From Paenibacillus_E sp040812395 (GTDB lineage: Bacteria; Bacillota; Bacilli; Paenibacillales; NBRC-103111), in contig NZ_JBFNXH010000005.1 of the NCBI RefSeq assembly GCF_040812395.1, forward strand, positions 1 through 64,000: a DNA stretch of 64,000 nucleotides. Reading direction: 5' to 3'. The notes beneath the pieces were generated by a model that was not told where the DNA came from, did no database searches, and saw only the letters and a program-made list of their open reading frames with translations. The position numbers were made by a program, and so were the translations under genes. Below, one piece after another: positions 34,825 through 43,118 of this stretch (within the stretch, counting starts at the first letter, position 1; the number at the start of each line of letters is the position of its first letter).

Positions 34825-35806
34825 GGTGTATACCCCCTTGGTAAATTTCCCTGATAACCCCTTCAATTTCAGGTTCTTGGACAGTCAAATCGAGAATACT
34901 ATAACTCTGGGATAATCGATTTATCAGCTGTGATACTTGGACTTCGTTTTTTTCGAATCTAAACCACTTTTTATTATCCTCTTCATTAATCAGTTCAGCC
35001 CCGGGAATCTTGACATTGGCATAGTTCTCGCTGAACTCAACGGCAAGAATACGGCTGCCCCCATACATTTCTTTAATTTCTGCAACAGTTCCGTCATAAA
35101 TTTTCGTACCCTTGTCAATGATGATCATTCGTTGGCATGTCTTTTCGATATCAACCATGTCGTGGGTCGTAAACAGCATTGTTGTGCCTTTTTCCTTATT
35201 AATAAGTTTGATAAATTCTCTAATATTCTCTTTCGCTATAACGTCGAGCCCGATCGTCGGCTCATCAAAAAAGATAATTTCAGGATCATGCAAAAGCGCA
35301 GCTGCAATATCAGCTCTCATCTTCTGTCCTAAGCTGAGCTGCCTGACGGGCTGTCTAATGAATTCATGCAAGCCCAGCATCTCGCTAAACATATCCAAAT
35401 TGCGCCGATAGACGGCTTCCGGAATTTTATAGATATGCTTTAACAAATCGTAAGTATCGCTAACAGGCAAATCCCACCATAGCTGCGTTCTTTGCCCGAA
35501 AACAACGCCTATTCGCGACGTGTTCTTTTTCCGGTCTTTATAGGGGGAAAGCCCTCCTATAGAAATCGTCCCCGCTGACGGTACCAGAATGCCTGTCAGC
35601 ATTTTGACCGTTGAAGATTTGCCCGCGCCGTTTGGACCAATGAACCCGACAGTTTCTCCCTTTTCAATTGAAAAATTGATGTTATCGACTGCCCGCCTCG
35701 TTTGATATTCCGGTATCAATAAGCCTTGAATCGCTCCAAGTAACCCTTTCTTCCTCACGTTTAATTTATACTCCTTAACCAAATCCTTAACCTCGATTAA
35801 TGCCAT
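34796..35806 (-). CDS. ABC exporter ATP-binding protein
   Basis: A 336-residue ABC ATPase: Walker A GPNGAGKSS, signature LSLGQKMRAD, Walker B IIFFDEPTIGLD and H-loop TTHD. A C-terminal extension of about 90 residues is common in DUF990-type exporters (viologen-exporter and YbhF-like). GAGGAGG precedes the ATG. It powers the two permeases encoded next. In this operon it likely exports the natural product or its masked form. Confidence 0.92.
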   Translation of the reverse strand: MALIEVKDLVKEYKLNVRKKGLLGAIQGLLIPEYQTRRAVDNINFSIEKGETVGFIGPNGAGKSSTVKMLTGILVPSAGTISIGGLSPYKDRKKNTSRIGVVFGQRTQLWWDLPVSDTYDLLKHIYKIPEAVYRRNLDMFSEMLGLHEFIRQPVRQLSLGQKMRADIAAALLHDPEIIFFDEPTIGLDVIAKENIREFIKLINKEKGTTMLFTTHDMVDIEKTCQRMIIIDKGTKIYDGTVAEIKEMYGGSRILAVEFSENYANVKIPGAELINEEDNKKWFRFEKNEVQVSQLINRLSQSYSILDLTVQEPEIEGVIREIYQGGIHLDKSLSGVC

Positions 35807-35818
35807 GCATAGTCCTCC

Positions 35819-36079
35819 TCAATTCACTGAGTGCTGTTCTAGCTTTTGTGAAACAATAAGACTTAATTTGTTAATCGAATTAAGGTTGTCGAGCAGGAGC
35901 TCATCATCTTGGAACACAACCTGCAGCTCTTCCTCTATTTGTATCACGATATCCATACAATTAATGGAATCCATACCGATAGTGTTTAGCGGCTCGTCGT
36001 AATTAATCCCCCTCAACTGCTCAGGATCCATATTTAGAACAGCAGCTATAATATCCGAAATTTTTACATTTAAATCCAT
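35819..36079 (-). CDS. Acyl carrier protein 2 (BtrI-like position)
   Basis: An 86-residue carrier protein and first gene of the operon. The phosphopantetheine serine is S38 in IGMDSINCMDIVIQIEEEL. AAAAGGAG lies 8 bases before the ATG at 36079; a GTG nine bases earlier overlaps that site. A second ACP besides the one at 30138 implies two separately loaded acyl groups or two stages of one chain. Confidence 0.9.
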   Translation of the reverse strand: MDLNVKISDIIAAVLNMDPEQLRGINYDEPLNTIGMDSINCMDIVIQIEEELQVVFQDDELLLDNLNSINKLSLIVSQKLEQHSVN

Positions 36080-36113
36080 AATTTTCACTCCTTTTCCATC
36101 TGCAAATTTGCCA

Positions 36114-36140
36114 TCATTTTCTCACTTTTTATCACTTTTT
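36114..36140 (-). repeat. Direct repeats upstream of the biosynthetic operon
   Basis: On the minus strand AAAAAGTGA (complement 36132-36140), AAAAAGTGA (36122-36130) and a partial AAAATGA (36114-36120) follow at about 10-base spacing, one helical turn, between the putative promoter and the first gene. They may bind a regulator, possibly the response regulator encoded just upstream. Confidence 0.45.
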
Positions 36141-36168
36141 GTTTAACTTTCTTTCACTGTAATTCATA

Positions 36169-36174
36169 ATTATA
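36169..36174 (-). promoter_or_regulatory. Candidate -10 box of the biosynthetic operon
   Basis: TATAAT on the minus strand, with a poor -35 match (TAGTGT at 17-base spacing). A weak -35 suits an activator-dependent promoter. Confidence 0.4.
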
Positions 36175-36243
36175 CTTGCTTGTTCAAATGACACTAGATG
36201 CCCTGCGTCACGAATAAATGTCTTCATTACTAATTCAAATGCA

Positions 36244-36285
36244 TAAAAAAAGGAAACAAGGGTTGTCATATTATCCCTGTTTCCT
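36244..36285. terminator. Terminator after the response regulator
   Basis: AGGAAACAGGG and CCCTTGTTTCCT arms followed by a T run on the minus strand. It separates the regulator gene from the biosynthetic operon, so the operon needs its own promoter. Confidence 0.85.
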
Positions 36286-36302
36286 AATTTTTCATATATG
36301 TC

Positions 36303-36953
36303 TCAACTAACCAGGTGATTACGGAGTGCAAAAACGACAAGTTGAATGCGATCTCTCAAATCCAGTTTTTTTAAAATTCCTGAAATCGTATTTTTAATTG
36401 TCCCTTCGGACATAAAGAGACTCTTCGCGATTTCCCGATTTTCCATACCCTCCACGATATGTTTAATGATATTCAGCTCCCTTTCCGTCAATTGAACATC
36501 GAGCGTGTTCGTATGTAAGAAAGAATTTTGTCGATACGCATTCACATGTTCGACAAAACTGAACAGCGCATCTTTATGCATGATGCTAAGTCCCATGACA
36601 GCGCTCTTCACCGCCATAATCAATTCATCGGGATTGATATCTTTTAATATATAGCCGTTCACGCCGTTATTAATTGCTTGGAGCATGATTTCCGCATCTT
36701 TGCACCCCGTGAAAATGAGAACTTTGGTTAAAGGAAACTGCGTTTTTATTAGCTTAATGCCTCCAATTCCCACACTATTGGGCAACGAGAAATCCATCAA
36801 CACGACATCAGGGTGCAATTGCTCGCATAGTTTCAACGTATCTTCCACATTCGCAGCATAACCAACAACCTTCAGTTCTTTGTCCCTCTCCAGTATAAGC
36901 TTGATGCCCTCACTCATAATTTTGTGATCATCGGCCAATACAATTTTAATCAT
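36303..36953 (-). CDS. Orphan NarL/LuxR-type response regulator
   Basis: A 216-residue two-component regulator. The receiver domain has phospho-acceptor D54 (LMDFSLP), acidic pair D8-D9, threonine in IFTG and lysine in YILKD. A LuxR-type helix-turn-helix is at about 150-210 (LTERELNIIKHIVEGMENREIAKSLFMSEGTIKNTISGILKKL). AAAGGAGG precedes the ATG. No histidine kinase gene is nearby. It follows the chemoreceptor gene and precedes the biosynthetic operon, whose likely regulator it is by position. Confidence 0.88.
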   Translation of the reverse strand: MIKIVLADDHKIMSEGIKLILERDKELKVVGYAANVEDTLKLCEQLHPDVVLMDFSLPNSVGIGGIKLIKTQFPLTKVLIFTGCKDAEIMLQAINNGVNGYILKDINPDELIMAVKSAVMGLSIMHKDALFSFVEHVNAYRQNSFLHTNTLDVQLTERELNIIKHIVEGMENREIAKSLFMSEGTIKNTISGILKKLDLRDRIQLVVFALRNHLVS

Positions 36954-37019
36954 TTGTCCTCCTTTAATCTAACTTGTAAATTTCAAAATTAAGATCAGCT
37001 CCTCCTTTGTCTGTAGGGA

Positions 37020-39110
37020 TTATGTGTGAAACGTAACTAGAGATGTCTTTAAAATATCCGACAGTTCCTCCAGTTTCTCTGATAATTTAACCAGCTTTTC
37101 GCTAATGGATAACTGCTCCGCTGACAATGATGCAACCTCTTCGGTGGAGGCAGTCGTTTGTTGAACAACTGAGCTTACACAAATCATCGATTCGGACAAA
37201 ATATGTTGAGATTGCACCAATTCTCCGATAGAAGACGATGATGCATCGATTTGCTCAATATACCCGCTCATTTCCTCCTTCACATTCTCAAATATTACGG
37301 CCGCTTCCTTCACCGAGTTCATCTGCTCATTAAATATTGGAGAAGCCATCAACAAAACAGAAACCGTCTGCTCGATCTCCCTCTGAATGTCCTCCGTAAT
37401 TCCCGAAACCAGATGAATGGATGCTTTGGATTGATCCGCAAGCTTGCGCACCTCTTCCGCAACGACCATGAATCCTTTCCCTGCTGCTCCTGCTCTGGAT
37501 GCTTCAATAGCTGCATTCAATGAAAGAATATTCGTTTGCTTAGTCATGTTATTTAATAACTCAAGTATTTTTCTAATAGAATAGGTGCTTTCCTTGAGCC
37601 TGTCTACCTTTTCGACAATAGATTGAGTCAGTCTTTCATTGGCATTCGTCTTTTCAATCATCACTTGCATGTACGCTGTCCCTTGCTCACTCACCTTTTT
37701 CACGCGATCAGCGGCTTGTTCCATGTACATATTCGACTGCGTTACCTTAGCCATGGTGTGCCCAATATCTTCAGTTAAACCATTCCCTTTTTCTGCTTCA
37801 ACGGCTAGATTGCTTGCTCCTAGTGCTATTTCACGAGTTGCAAAGGCAATCTCCTTGGCAGATACCGACGTCCCTTTCGATACTTTGGATAACTCCGTTG
37901 CCGTATCCAATACTTCTTTCGCTGAAGCATTTGTTTGTTCGACTAATGAGCTTATCTGCTGCATCATCTTGTTGAAACTTTGACCTAGCCTCCCAATCTC
38001 ATCCTGGCTCTTGAACTCGGTGCGAACGGTTAAATTTCCGCGTTGCCCTTGTTCCATCAATGTACATAACACATTTAAAGGCTTGCCAACCAAGAAGACC
38101 ATGAAGTACCCGATGACAACCGCAAGCACAACAGCCATGAGGGTAATAGCCAGCGTAATATACAAAAGTTTGTTCGTTTCTTTGATGAAATCACTGGTCG
38201 GAGCATCCCCTGTTAACACCCAATTCGCAGTATGGAGCTTTTTATAGACGATTAACTGTTGGTGTCCCTTCGGCTCATTAGCAAAAAATGACTCTTCCTC
38301 CTTACCTTCTTTTCCAGCTAATAGGGAGGATTCGCTCTCCAATTGGTCCGCAACTGCGCTATGCACAATATGGTGGTCATCTGTAAGGATCATCGTTTGA
38401 CCATTTTGACCAATCTTTACATTGGAAAGCACCTCAGCCAGAGCCTCGCTTTTAATTTCTAGCGTTAACAAATACTCGGCCTCAGGATTTTTTAAATTTT
38501 TCAGCAATTTGCCCATCGTAAAAGTAGGCTGAGTGTTTAACGTATATAGCCCCTTCTTCATTGAAGGGATCCATACAACTTTCCCATCTTCATCCATAAT
38601 CTTTTTCATCCATGCCTGATTCGCAGGACCGGTGACAATGGCATTACTGTTGGCTGATCGAAACGCTTTGGCAATATCAAGATTTTTGGGGAGCAGCGTA
38701 ATCCGCAACAATCTTGGATCCGAAGCGACAAGTGCATCAAGCTTCCTTTTAATTCTGAAATCCGCATCATTCTTCTTCGCGGTATCCCCATTCTGTTGAT
38801 TCATTAAGATCAAATCATCCTTCAAGACTTGATCCACGAGCAATTGCCTTGACAAGGCTTCATACTGTGCCAGCATAAAATCAAGTTTATCCGCCGCTTG
38901 AACGATCGTTTGCGAAGAGGCTGTCGCCACCTTGTCCATGATAAGGTTCTTCGCCACCGTGTACGACGCAATGCCAAGAACAGCTGACAAACCTACCGTT
39001 GTCACGAATAAGATAAGAAATAATTTGCCTCCTACGGATTGAATTGGATTTCGTAAACGAAAGCGAAAACGAAAACGAAACATGGTGCGAATTCTGTCTC
39101 TTAGAATCAT
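37020..39110 (-). CDS. Methyl-accepting chemotaxis protein with Cache sensor
   Basis: A 696-residue chemoreceptor: a basic N-terminus with RFRFRFRLR, membrane helix 1 (about residues 27-50), extracellular dCache-like sensor (52-310), helix 2 (~316-340), HAMP (~340-395) and a signalling hairpin with the tip NAAIEASRAGAAGKGFMVVAEEVRKLADQS. It would report an extracellular ligand to CheA. The ATG has a GGGGG site 8 bases upstream. It precedes the orphan response regulator by 66 bases and may be cotranscribed, an unusual pairing. Confidence 0.9.
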   Translation of the reverse strand: MILRDRIRTMFRFRFRFRLRNPIQSVGGKLFLILFVTTVGLSAVLGIASYTVAKNLIMDKVATASSQTIVQAADKLDFMLAQYEALSRQLLVDQVLKDDLILMNQQNGDTAKKNDADFRIKRKLDALVASDPRLLRITLLPKNLDIAKAFRSANSNAIVTGPANQAWMKKIMDEDGKVVWIPSMKKGLYTLNTQPTFTMGKLLKNLKNPEAEYLLTLEIKSEALAEVLSNVKIGQNGQTMILTDDHHIVHSAVADQLESESSLLAGKEGKEEESFFANEPKGHQQLIVYKKLHTANWVLTGDAPTSDFIKETNKLLYITLAITLMAVVLAVVIGYFMVFLVGKPLNVLCTLMEQGQRGNLTVRTEFKSQDEIGRLGQSFNKMMQQISSLVEQTNASAKEVLDTATELSKVSKGTSVSAKEIAFATREIALGASNLAVEAEKGNGLTEDIGHTMAKVTQSNMYMEQAADRVKKVSEQGTAYMQVMIEKTNANERLTQSIVEKVDRLKESTYSIRKILELLNNMTKQTNILSLNAAIEASRAGAAGKGFMVVAEEVRKLADQSKASIHLVSGITEDIQREIEQTVSVLLMASPIFNEQMNSVKEAAVIFENVKEEMSGYIEQIDASSSSIGELVQSQHILSESMICVSSVVQQTTASTEEVASLSAEQLSISEKLVKLSEKLEELSDILKTSLVTFHT
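39052..39081 (-). repeat. Hexanucleotide tandem repeat in the chemoreceptor N-terminus
   Basis: Five consecutive 6-base units of the form CGWAAR/C (+ strand), encoding alternating Phe-Arg. Unit loss or gain would keep the frame and only change the cationic cytoplasmic tail. Confidence 0.7.
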
Positions 39111-39210
39111 GCAGATAACCCCCTTTTTTCACTGCTCTCTACTAAACCAAAGGCACAGCCTCATAACAACAAATGAGACTGCACCCGTTTTCCCTTTATT
39201 TACGTGTTAA

Positions 39211-40842
39211 TCATTTCAAAATAACTGTACTGTATGGAGGAATTGTCAATTTGCCATCCTCCAGTTTCACTCTCTCTTTCGTAGAAAAAGCAACTGTTTG
39301 AAAGTGGTCGGATTGGCTCATCTTCATCTCAACCATTTGTTCCTTACCTGATAGATTATGGACCACGAGTACCTTTTCTTTAACAGTCATCCGGACAAAT
39401 GCAGATATACTCGGATTGCTGACCTCGAAGCTGCGAATGTCACCGTCCCTTAGAGCAGGTTCACGTTTACGAAGATCAATCAACTTTTTGTAATGGCTGT
39501 AGATGGACTCGGGATCTTGCAACTGCGCCTCTACAGATGGTTGAGAGCTGCCGCCGTTTGACAGCGCCGGTTCCCAATTCGTCTGCCCCTCGCCTTTGCC
39601 GCTTTTATACCAGAGCATGGGTTCACGCTTATTTTCATCCTGCCCTCTGCCCTTCATGCCTATTTCGTCACCGTAGTAAATGAATGGATTACCTGGGACG
39701 GTTAACAGCAGCGAGGCAGCCATTTTGGCATGATCCACATTTCCATTCAATGCGCTCATGACCCGATCCAAATCATGATTCCCAAGAAAAGGCGCATCAA
39801 TGAAAGCACTGTCTGATGCTTTGGCAAACAGCTGGTAGTTCCGCATCAGCGAATTGGCCAAATTCGAGGACTTTTCCGTATCGGCACTGCTCAGAAGCAC
39901 TTTATTCAAGTCGAAATTAAAGGTGGAATCGAAAGCGTGATCCAGAAAAGGAGCAACAACGGAGGCGGTATCCCACACCTCGCCGATCAGGTAGGCTTTC
40001 GGATTCGTTTCTTGTATTCCCTTACGAAACTCTTGCCACCATGCCTGATTTTTCTCCACGACCTCTTTGCTGCCTTTGGAAGATTGAAAGTCTTCATAAA
40101 CATGTTTAGCCGCATCGAGCCTAAAGCCATCTACCCCTTGTTTAAGCCAGAAATTGCCGACCTTGATCATTTCTTTGCGAACTTGAGGATTATCAAAATT
40201 AAGGTCGGGCATACCTTCCCAAAAAACGCCCAGATAGGTAGCATTATCTTTCTTATGCCACGCCGCTCCCCCAGTAGCGCTTGTCTCAGACAGTTTGACA
40301 GGGTCCGTCTCATCTGTCCAAACATACCAATCTCTATACGGGCTGTCCTTTCCTTTCATAGCATCAACAAACCATGGGTGCTTAGAGCTCGTATGGTTAA
40401 GGACCAGATCCATAACAACCTTAATGCCTTGTTTGTGTGCTTCCTTCATCAGTTCGCGGAAATCATCTAACGTACCGAACTGCGGATTAACGTTGTAGTA
40501 ATCCGTCACATCAAAACCGTGATAGCTTGGCGATGGATTGAGCGGAGTGAGCCAAATCCCCTCAATCCCAAGCTCTTTCAAGTAACTTAACTTCTGAGTT
40601 ATTCCTTTTAAATCCCCGATGCTATCCCCATTGGAATCATTGAATGATCGGATGAAGATTTGGTAATAAACTGACGATGGCTGCTCGTCAATCTTCAGCG
40701 GTAAATCAACGTTTTCCGCCACGGAAGCTTTTGGAATTGCCGGAGCTATTTCCCCTTGTTCATTTCTCTCACAACCCGATAACCCTACCGAGAGCATGCA
40801 TGCAAAGAGCAGCAAAGCAATCCTTTGGGATATCCTTATCAT
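39211..40842 (-). CDS. Alpha-amylase family (GH13) lipoprotein
   Basis: A 543-residue secreted lipoprotein: signal peptide with lipobox LSGC, then a GH13 (beta/alpha)8 barrel. Conserved regions are VMDLVLNHTS (I), GFRLDAAKHV (II, nucleophile Asp), IGEVWD (III, acid/base Glu) and FLGNHDLDR (IV). A beta-sandwich follows at the C-terminus. It probably trims maltodextrins at the cell surface for the transporter encoded upstream. ATGA overlap with the permease gene shows translational coupling. Confidence 0.93.
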   Translation of the reverse strand: MIRISQRIALLLFACMLSVGLSGCERNEQGEIAPAIPKASVAENVDLPLKIDEQPSSVYYQIFIRSFNDSNGDSIGDLKGITQKLSYLKELGIEGIWLTPLNPSPSYHGFDVTDYYNVNPQFGTLDDFRELMKEAHKQGIKVVMDLVLNHTSSKHPWFVDAMKGKDSPYRDWYVWTDETDPVKLSETSATGGAAWHKKDNATYLGVFWEGMPDLNFDNPQVRKEMIKVGNFWLKQGVDGFRLDAAKHVYEDFQSSKGSKEVVEKNQAWWQEFRKGIQETNPKAYLIGEVWDTASVVAPFLDHAFDSTFNFDLNKVLLSSADTEKSSNLANSLMRNYQLFAKASDSAFIDAPFLGNHDLDRVMSALNGNVDHAKMAASLLLTVPGNPFIYYGDEIGMKGRGQDENKREPMLWYKSGKGEGQTNWEPALSNGGSSQPSVEAQLQDPESIYSHYKKLIDLRKREPALRDGDIRSFEVSNPSISAFVRMTVKEKVLVVHNLSGKEQMVEMKMSQSDHFQTVAFSTKERVKLEDGKLTIPPYSTVILK

Positions 40843-41687
40843 CCTTTACTTGCTCCAGCCGTCAAACCATCCACCAAATTCCGCTGCAAGAAGATGAACA
40901 GCACAGTAATTGGAATTGCGATAAGAACGGACGATGCAGCAAACAGCGTAAAATTGGAGCTTTGGTTCGCATTAACAACCTGGTCGAACAAACCGACCGC
41001 TAGCGTCCATTTATCCCTTGATCTGAGCACTAAACGCGCAAAGATAAAATCGATCCATGGACCTACAAAGGTGGTCAAGGCTACATAAGTAATCAGCGGC
41101 TTGGTCAGCGGCAGCATAATTTTGGAAAATACGGTGAAATTGCTGGCTCCGTCGATCCTGGCCGCCTCGTCCAAACTGCGTGGAACAGCATCAAAAAAAC
41201 CTTTTGCGACAATAGTAGTAAATAAAGGCGCCCCCGCAGCGTACACGATAATGATAGCCAAGTGCGTATTAAGCAAATTCATTTCTTTGAGCAAAATGAA
41301 AACCGCAATTAAACTAAGAAACCCAGGAAACATATTAAGAACCAAGATTGTAGATAAGGTAAACCCCCGTCCCTTAAACCTGAATCGGGATACTGCGTAG
41401 CCACAAAGTAAAACGAGCAGCGTACCTAAACACATCGATATGATGGCGATCTTGAGTGTATTCAAGTACCATTGACCGAATAAAAAGCTTTTTGATGTAA
41501 ACAGCAGTTTATAATTGTCCAGAGTAAAGCTCTCCGGAATGAGCGTTTTACTGTACAACGACCTGCCAGGCCGGAAAGAGCCCAAAATAATCCACAAAGC
41601 AGGATACAAACTGAAGACGGACAACAGAATCAAGGCAACGTAGCTGAATGTTAAACGAATTGATTTCCCAAGCTTTAGACCGATCAT
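40839..41687 (-). CDS. mdxG: Maltodextrin ABC permease, MalG-like
   Basis: A 282-residue permease with six helices and the EAA loop (RSLDEAARIDGASNFTVFSKIMLPLTKP) that contacts the ATPase. It overlaps the MalF-like gene by ATGA. The MsmX-type ATPase that energises such transporters is not in the window, as is usual for Bacillales sugar importers. The sugar assignment rests on the amylase and GH15 neighbours. Confidence 0.88.
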   Translation of the reverse strand: MIGLKLGKSIRLTFSYVALILLSVFSLYPALWIILGSFRPGRSLYSKTLIPESFTLDNYKLLFTSKSFLFGQWYLNTLKIAIISMCLGTLLVLLCGYAVSRFRFKGRGFTLSTILVLNMFPGFLSLIAVFILLKEMNLLNTHLAIIIVYAAGAPLFTTIVAKGFFDAVPRSLDEAARIDGASNFTVFSKIMLPLTKPLITYVALTTFVGPWIDFIFARLVLRSRDKWTLAVGLFDQVVNANQSSNFTLFAASSVLIAIPITVLFIFLQRNLVDGLTAGASKG

Positions 41688-43042
41688 TGAATCATATCCT
41701 CCTCTCGGAAAGAGCGTGATCTGCGGAAATTCCAGATGGAAAACGTTGCGATAAGAAAGAAAATAAGAATGCCAATTGCCGAAGCAATGTTAAACTTCAA
41801 TTGGTTCAACGTTAAGTTAAACAACCATGTAACAAGCAGGTCTGTTGCCCCCGCGAACTGATATTTACCGACGTTAGGGCCCCCATTTGTCAATAAGAAG
41901 ATGGCATTGAAGTTATTGATATTGCCTGCGAACTGCGTAATAAGAACCGGAGCGGTCGTGAATAACACAAGCGGCATCGTAATCAACCTGAACTTTTGGA
42001 AATTAGACGCCCCGTCGATTTCTGCAGCTTCATACATATCACGAGAGATGGTTGTTAAAACACCCATAATCAATATCATGGATACAGGTATGCCTATCCA
42101 CATATTAACAAGGATAACCGTGAATTTGGCCCAAATCGGATCCGTAAGCCACTGCGGCTTATATAAACCGAAATACCCTAAGTACTGATTGATGGGACCG
42201 AATTGAGCATTAAATAAGTTCCGCATCATAAGTAAGGAAATTAAACTCGGAATCGCGTATGGAACAATAAGAATCGTTCTCCAAAAGGTCTTGAAACGAA
42301 TATCTTTTTGCTGAACGAGCAGCGCGACCAGAAAACCTCCAAAAAACGTCGTCACCGTTGCTGAAATCGCCCAGATAATCGTCCATCGGAGTACGCCAAA
42401 AAAGGTAGCGCTCCATGTCTTAAGCAGGAGCAGGTCCTTAAATGTTTGAAATCCTACCCAGTTCACTAATTTTGCCGGCGGCACGTGGTCAGGAGCTGAA
42501 TAGTTCGTAAAAGCAATCATGACCATGAAAATGATAGGCAGAATGGTAAAAAACAGAATACCGATCCCCGGTAATATGAGGAGCAGCTCGGCGAACTTTT
42601 TATCTAATGTATATCTGATAGACTGTATGAAGTTATTTGGCACTTTGCCTGCTTCACGCTGTTTCCCAACTACATAGGCGTCCCTGATGCTCATTACAAA
42701 GACGGTAAGAATAAGGAAAAAAGCAAGAACTGTCGTAATCCCTTGAATCATCAAAAAAATAGAATGGTCTCCGGGAATGTTAACAGACACGCCCTTTACC
42801 TCAACCTGCCGTGTTGGCGTCACTCCTAGGGTGAACAACCCGAAAATCGCTTTTCCCAACTTGTCATAAAAATAAAAAACGCCCAGCGCTTCTACGAGAA
42901 TCAGCAATATCCCCTTGATGAACTGGCGATTGTAAAGCTGACCAAACCCGCACCATAAGACGGATAGAACGGCAGCGTTAATGCGATGTCGAGACATCTT
43001 TAAATCATTCTCTTTCACAGATTCAGTCCGTAATTGGCTCAT
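41684..43042 (-). CDS. mdxF: Maltodextrin ABC permease, MalF-like
   Basis: A 452-residue permease. Before the usual transporter core (EAA loop in MYEAAEIDGASNFQKFRLITMPL) there is an N-terminal hydrophobic unit with WCGFGQLYNRQFIKGILL, a TM2-like motif common in Bacillales MdxF. I chose the ATG at 43042 with GGAGAGGAG upstream over one at 43105. Confidence 0.88.
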   Translation of the reverse strand: MSQLRTESVKENDLKMSRHRINAAVLSVLWCGFGQLYNRQFIKGILLILVEALGVFYFYDKLGKAIFGLFTLGVTPTRQVEVKGVSVNIPGDHSIFLMIQGITTVLAFFLILTVFVMSIRDAYVVGKQREAGKVPNNFIQSIRYTLDKKFAELLLILPGIGILFFTILPIIFMVMIAFTNYSAPDHVPPAKLVNWVGFQTFKDLLLLKTWSATFFGVLRWTIIWAISATVTTFFGGFLVALLVQQKDIRFKTFWRTILIVPYAIPSLISLLMMRNLFNAQFGPINQYLGYFGLYKPQWLTDPIWAKFTVILVNMWIGIPVSMILIMGVLTTISRDMYEAAEIDGASNFQKFRLITMPLVLFTTAPVLITQFAGNINNFNAIFLLTNGGPNVGKYQFAGATDLLVTWLFNLTLNQLKFNIASAIGILIFFLIATFSIWNFRRSRSFREEDMIQ

Positions 43043-43118
43043 GAACCTTGCTCCTCTCCAACAAATGGATGAAATCACCCCTTTAAGTGCAGTGGGTGAT
43101 TTCATCTGCTAACGAACC

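Noticed and set aside
22056..36079. Reading the biosynthetic operon as an aminoglycoside (butirosin) cluster
   Set aside because: No 2-deoxy-scyllo-inosose synthase, aminotransferase, glycosyltransferase or deacetylase genes are present; only the side-chain enzymes match.
22056..36079. RiPP or NRPS cluster
   Set aside because: I found no precursor-peptide candidate, lanthionine or lasso enzymes and no condensation domain; the single adenylating enzyme is free-standing, and the papain-fold proteins fit BtrH better than leader peptidases.
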